Below, piece by piece: positions 61,101-64,000 of a DNA stretch of 64,000 nt; within the stretch, counting starts at the first letter, position 1; each line of letters starts with the position of its first letter. The stretch is from Costus lasius (Eukaryota; Streptophyta; Magnoliopsida; Zingiberales; Costaceae), in NCBI GenBank assembly GCA_027563935.2, contig CM050448.1, forward strand, positions 122,872,493-122,936,492, read 5' to 3'. The position numbers and the translations under genes were made by a program. The notes under the pieces were generated by a model. It ran no database searches. It had not been told where the DNA came from and saw only the letters and a list, made by a program, of their open reading frames with translations.

Positions 61101-62972
61101 ACAAGTGATGCAATTCAAACTTTAAAAAACTCATCAAGAGCTGAATCATTGAACTCTCTGTAGCTAAGCTCACCGCTCCATAAACAGATCCCTAAAAATC
61201 CTCCTATATGCGTATTCTTTTGTGAACGTCTAGCAAAAAGAGCTGACTTAAGATTCCAAAATAACGTGTTTTATCAGTCTATTATAATTGTAATTAAGTA
61301 TATATTTGAAATCAAAAGATCGTTGAATTCTGCTCAAATGTTATTTTAGTTTTAGTTTATTTTTATTTCTTTGTAGAGAATACATTTACGGTGGCTCTTA
61401 TTCTAAAAATGCCAAGTATAGAACGGGTTACAACCGGGTGGAGAGTGCTAAACCCAACCCCTATATCCTAACCTCATACTCGATCCTGACTTCAAACCTG
61501 CAGGAGTTGAGAGAACTCAATCCCATAATAACACAAGGACAACGACGAGGCCATAGCGGTGAGAGAGCAGCAAGCAGGGGTCGCAAGGAGGAGAGAGAGA
61601 GGAGAGAGAGGTACGAGGAGGGAAGGGAGAGAAGGAAGAGGGAAAAACTGAAAAGAGGAGCTGGGAGGGGAGAAGAGAGAAGAAAGAGAGGAAGAACCGA
61701 GGGGGAAGAATAGAGGAGAGGAGTTAGAGAGGGAAGAGGCGAGGGAATAAGTGGGTTATATTAAAATTTTATTATTTTAGTTTAAATGGAAGGTTTATAA
61801 TTTTTATAAAAAGGGCGGATTTGAGGACTTCTATAAATTCGCTTTTAATTAAACCCGATCTCACCATGTCACCCATAGTGTGAAAAAAAAATAATATAAA
61901 AATATAATTAATTATAAAAAGTACAATTAATTTATACTTAATTATCCTAAATAGAATAAATTAGAAACCCCATCATACGAAGCACGGCACTTATAAAGGA
62001 ACAAAAATACTAAACAACAGCCAGAGGCTTCTTTGACTGATTTTGGAGAAGTTTTTGGAAGCATCTAATTAGATCACAAGGTTACTCATAATCAAATAAC
62101 TATCTACAAATTTAGCTAAACCTCACTGATTTGACAACGCAACCAATAAAAGAGCATCATATTCTATAAAACAATATATGAGCGTAGTCGACCAGAGTTT
62201 GCTAGGATGACAGGAATAGAGGGGTAAAAGGGTAAGGCAAGAAGTGATTCCATCCTTGTGGAAACCTTATCCAAAACTTACCTTACTCCCTATGCAACTT
62301 CAACTACCCTAAATTCAGCTTGTGGGAAACCTTATCCAAAAATTACCTTACTCCCTATGCAATTTCAACTACCCTAAATTCAGGCATTGCAGCTTCCCTC
62401 CACTTCCCTCTGTTTTCTTTTCCTCTTTCCTCGCTCCCTACACCATTCATTACTAGTAAGTATAAAGGAAAAGGCCTCTCCTTACTGTTATTTATCTTCT
62501 CCTTGATACTCTACTTCAAATCACATAGTCACGGTTCTAAAGTCATTTACTCTGAAAAATAGAGGTGTCGAAATGTTATGATATACGATCGAAATTTGTC
62601 GTGCACACAGGACAGTTTATTATGCAAACAATACAATACTTAAGAATATTATTTCCTTTTTGGATCTCAGATATTCTGTGACATTGGAACTAAATACCCA
62701 AATTTCACACAAGAAATGAATTACGACAACAACAAAAATCAATAAAATCAGGCATGAAATTTGTAAAATTACGCAAAATGGTACATCAAAATATTCCAAG
62801 ATAGATAATATCACCTATAAAAAGACCCGTCAACAAAATGAAAAAAAACCAAATAAGTGCGTGCCTGCAATCCAGCTCTGGAAGACCTAGAAACCGGCTT
62901 CTTCTTGTCTTTTTCCTGGTTCGCCGCTGTCGTCTTCGCCGCCAGAAGCCCCTTACCTCCTTTACCCGCCAT
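58165..62972 (-). CDS. HTA (H2A.Z): Histone H2A.Z, two exons with a 4.4 kb intron
   Basis: Exon 1 62972-62865 encodes 36 residues ([18 protein letters not shown] to SRSSRAGLQ). Exon 2 58461-58165 encodes 98 residues ([20 protein letters not shown] to [10 protein letters not shown]) and the stop. Together 134 residues, the normal length, and the split after GLQ is at a known plant H2A.Z intron site. [20 protein letters not shown] and [20 protein letters not shown] are H2A.Z signatures, as opposed to canonical H2A. The protein replaces H2A near transcription starts and responds to temperature and stress via the SWR1 complex. The donor reads CAG then GCACGC, so the intron is of the rare GC-AG class. 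A likely 5' UTR intron starts after GGGAAAAAG at about 63140. The intron is filled with repeats but no second gene was seen. Confidence 0.93.
58984..59175. repeat. Tandem duplication of about 96 bp in the H2A.Z intron
   Basis: TGTCCCATTTCAAAAAAGT starts near 58987 and again at 59083, and both copies continue to AACCAAGAGTGAARACCTAA. A few differences separate them. Confidence 0.85.
59590..61440. other. H2A.Z intron interior, nothing recognised
   Basis: AT-rich sequence with short plus-strand frames (for example 59589-59936) that oppose the gene and resemble no family. Interpreted as intron filler. Confidence 0.5.
61550..61750. repeat. GA-rich low-complexity tract in the H2A.Z intron
   Basis: Imperfect GAGAGAGAGG and GGGAAGAGG words on the plus strand for about 200 bases. 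The Arg/Glu-rich frame across it (61438-61713) is a translation of the repeat. Confidence 0.85.
62255..62383. repeat. Tandem duplication, two copies of a 64-bp unit, in the H2A.Z intron
   Basis: Units start CTTGTGG at 62255 and 62319 and share AACCTTATCCAAAA, TTACCTTACTCCCTATGCAA and CAACTACCCTAAATTCAG. Confidence 0.9.
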
Positions 62973-63242
62973 CTTTTGTCCTTCAAGAAGAAAAGATCTT
63001 AACTAAACCCGAGATCGATCAAATGAAACGAACCTGACGAAATTTCTCCAACAAAGTTCAAGACCGCAACCGGAAAACAGGAGGAAAGATGGAATCAACA
63101 TTTCAAGATCCACGAAGGAAAAAAAAAGGAGCAAATACCTTTTTCCCTCTTTGGTTCGATCGAGATCGCTCGAGGGACTGGAGAGAGAAGAGCGTCGGAA
63201 GGGAACGGAATCGACCGGCAAGATAGCGGGGTTTTAAAAGAA

Positions 63243-63250
63243 ATTGGCGG
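63243..63250 (+). promoter_or_regulatory. E2F-type site in the H2A.Z promoter
   Basis: ATTGGCGG fits the plant E2F consensus WTTSSCSS. It lies about 270 bases upstream of the H2A.Z start codon, next to a CCAAT-type box (ATTGGTT at 63257-63263, reversed) and close to the probable transcription start. Such sites are usual in S-phase histone genes; function here is inferred. Confidence 0.45.
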
Positions 63251-63269
63251 GAGTTATTGGTTCTTTTCC

Positions 63270-64000
63270 AGTAATTCGGGCGGGTTTATTTTGGGGGGCA
63301 AATGGAAAATTTTCAAAATTTGATCCTTGTTCCAGAAATATCCGCATCGGAAGGCTTTAAAAAACAACTATTTTAGACCACACTAATGAATAATGATGTT
63401 TCTTATGCATCTTCCACAATAGTTGTAGAATGAATTTTTCATTGGTTTCTTTTTTTTCTAATATTTTATTTCATAACTAAATATGTATTTATAATAATTA
63501 AGAAGTCTGAGGGCTTTTTTTCTCATTCATTCCATTTAGTTCTATGTTTATATAGTAATCTTAAAATAAATTTTTTATGACATAAGCTAAGTTAAAATCC
63601 ATAATTATAAAAATAAGCCAAATAAATGCAAAAAAATTACTTATATATTAAATTTAATTTTCAATTTTCCAATTATATTAGATATGATTTCAATTTTTTT
63701 CAATATTATGGCACGGTAATATGTCATTATAAAACATAGCTAAAGAATAAAACAATTAATAATTCATAAGTAAATTCATCTAGTTTTATAGCTTTTGTAT
63801 GATTTACCATAGCTTTGATAAAAAAACAAATTTGTTTCTCTTAGACAATAACATAAAGCTACGTATATGCTTATTTTTTTCATATTGAAGTTTGAACACA
63901 TCAATTAAGTAGATAGCAATGATAATGAATACAAAGGAATCATCATCTATTTATGGTTTATTAATTACTTTTAGAAATAAAATGATCATGGTCATATCTA
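63270..64000. other. Upstream region of H2A.Z, nothing else recognised
   Basis: AT-rich DNA to the right edge of the window, with no reading frame or element that I could identify. Confidence 0.55.

Noticed and set aside
61438..61713. Arg/Glu-rich 91-codon frame on the plus strand
   Set aside because: It translates a GA-rich tract inside the H2A.Z intron.

Overview
This 64 kb window is nuclear DNA of a flowering plant, most likely a monocot. The genes have GC-rich first exons, GT-AG introns and plant-only families, and they sit in AT-rich intergenic DNA full of transposon remains. A non-grass commelinid is my guess from the flavour of the proteins, not something the sequence proves. No prokaryotic gene, CRISPR array or organellar block was seen.

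Six real host genes can be supported. (1) The first coding exon of a C-group Raf-like protein kinase (minus, 1319-1643) runs out of the window on the left. (2) A complete 12-exon group 3 sulfate transporter (minus, 3517-7330) encodes 652 residues. (3) A two-exon class A2 heat-shock factor (plus, 34032-35689) encodes 353 residues. (4) A MIR167 hairpin (plus, 38095-38248) lies about 2.4 kb downstream of the heat-shock factor. (5) A LONGIFOLIA/TRM-type gene (minus, 44505-47007) contains an intron-like segment that stays in frame. (6) An H2A.Z histone gene (minus, 58165-62972) has two exons separated by 4.4 kb, with a GC rather than GT donor. A short two-exon reading frame of unknown function (33021-33426, minus) lies head to head with the heat-shock factor and is only tentative.

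The rest is mobile-element territory. From 14.5 to 32.2 kb there are decayed Ty1/copia and Ty3/gypsy coding remains on both strands, three copies of an undescribed-looking repeat rich in ACCGGT and GTACC, and a defective hAT transposon (perfect 8-bp target duplication) nested inside a second hAT-type element. Further hAT-type miniature elements with recognisable 8-bp duplications lie at 7886-8370, 50391-50799 and 57334-57813. A 690-bp solo LTR with a 5-bp duplication is at 41732-42421. A 2.07 kb gag-only LTR retrotransposon with both LTRs and a 5-bp duplication is at 53609-55677.

The genes do not form a pathway. Auxin signalling (miR167), heat response (HsfA2), sulfate transport, organ elongation (LONGIFOLIA) and chromatin (H2A.Z) are neighbours only by position. 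I found no sign of a biosynthetic cluster. The observations most worth following are the GC-AG intron of H2A.Z, the exitron-like segment in LONGIFOLIA, the dated-looking nested and gag-only elements, and the ACCGGT repeat family.
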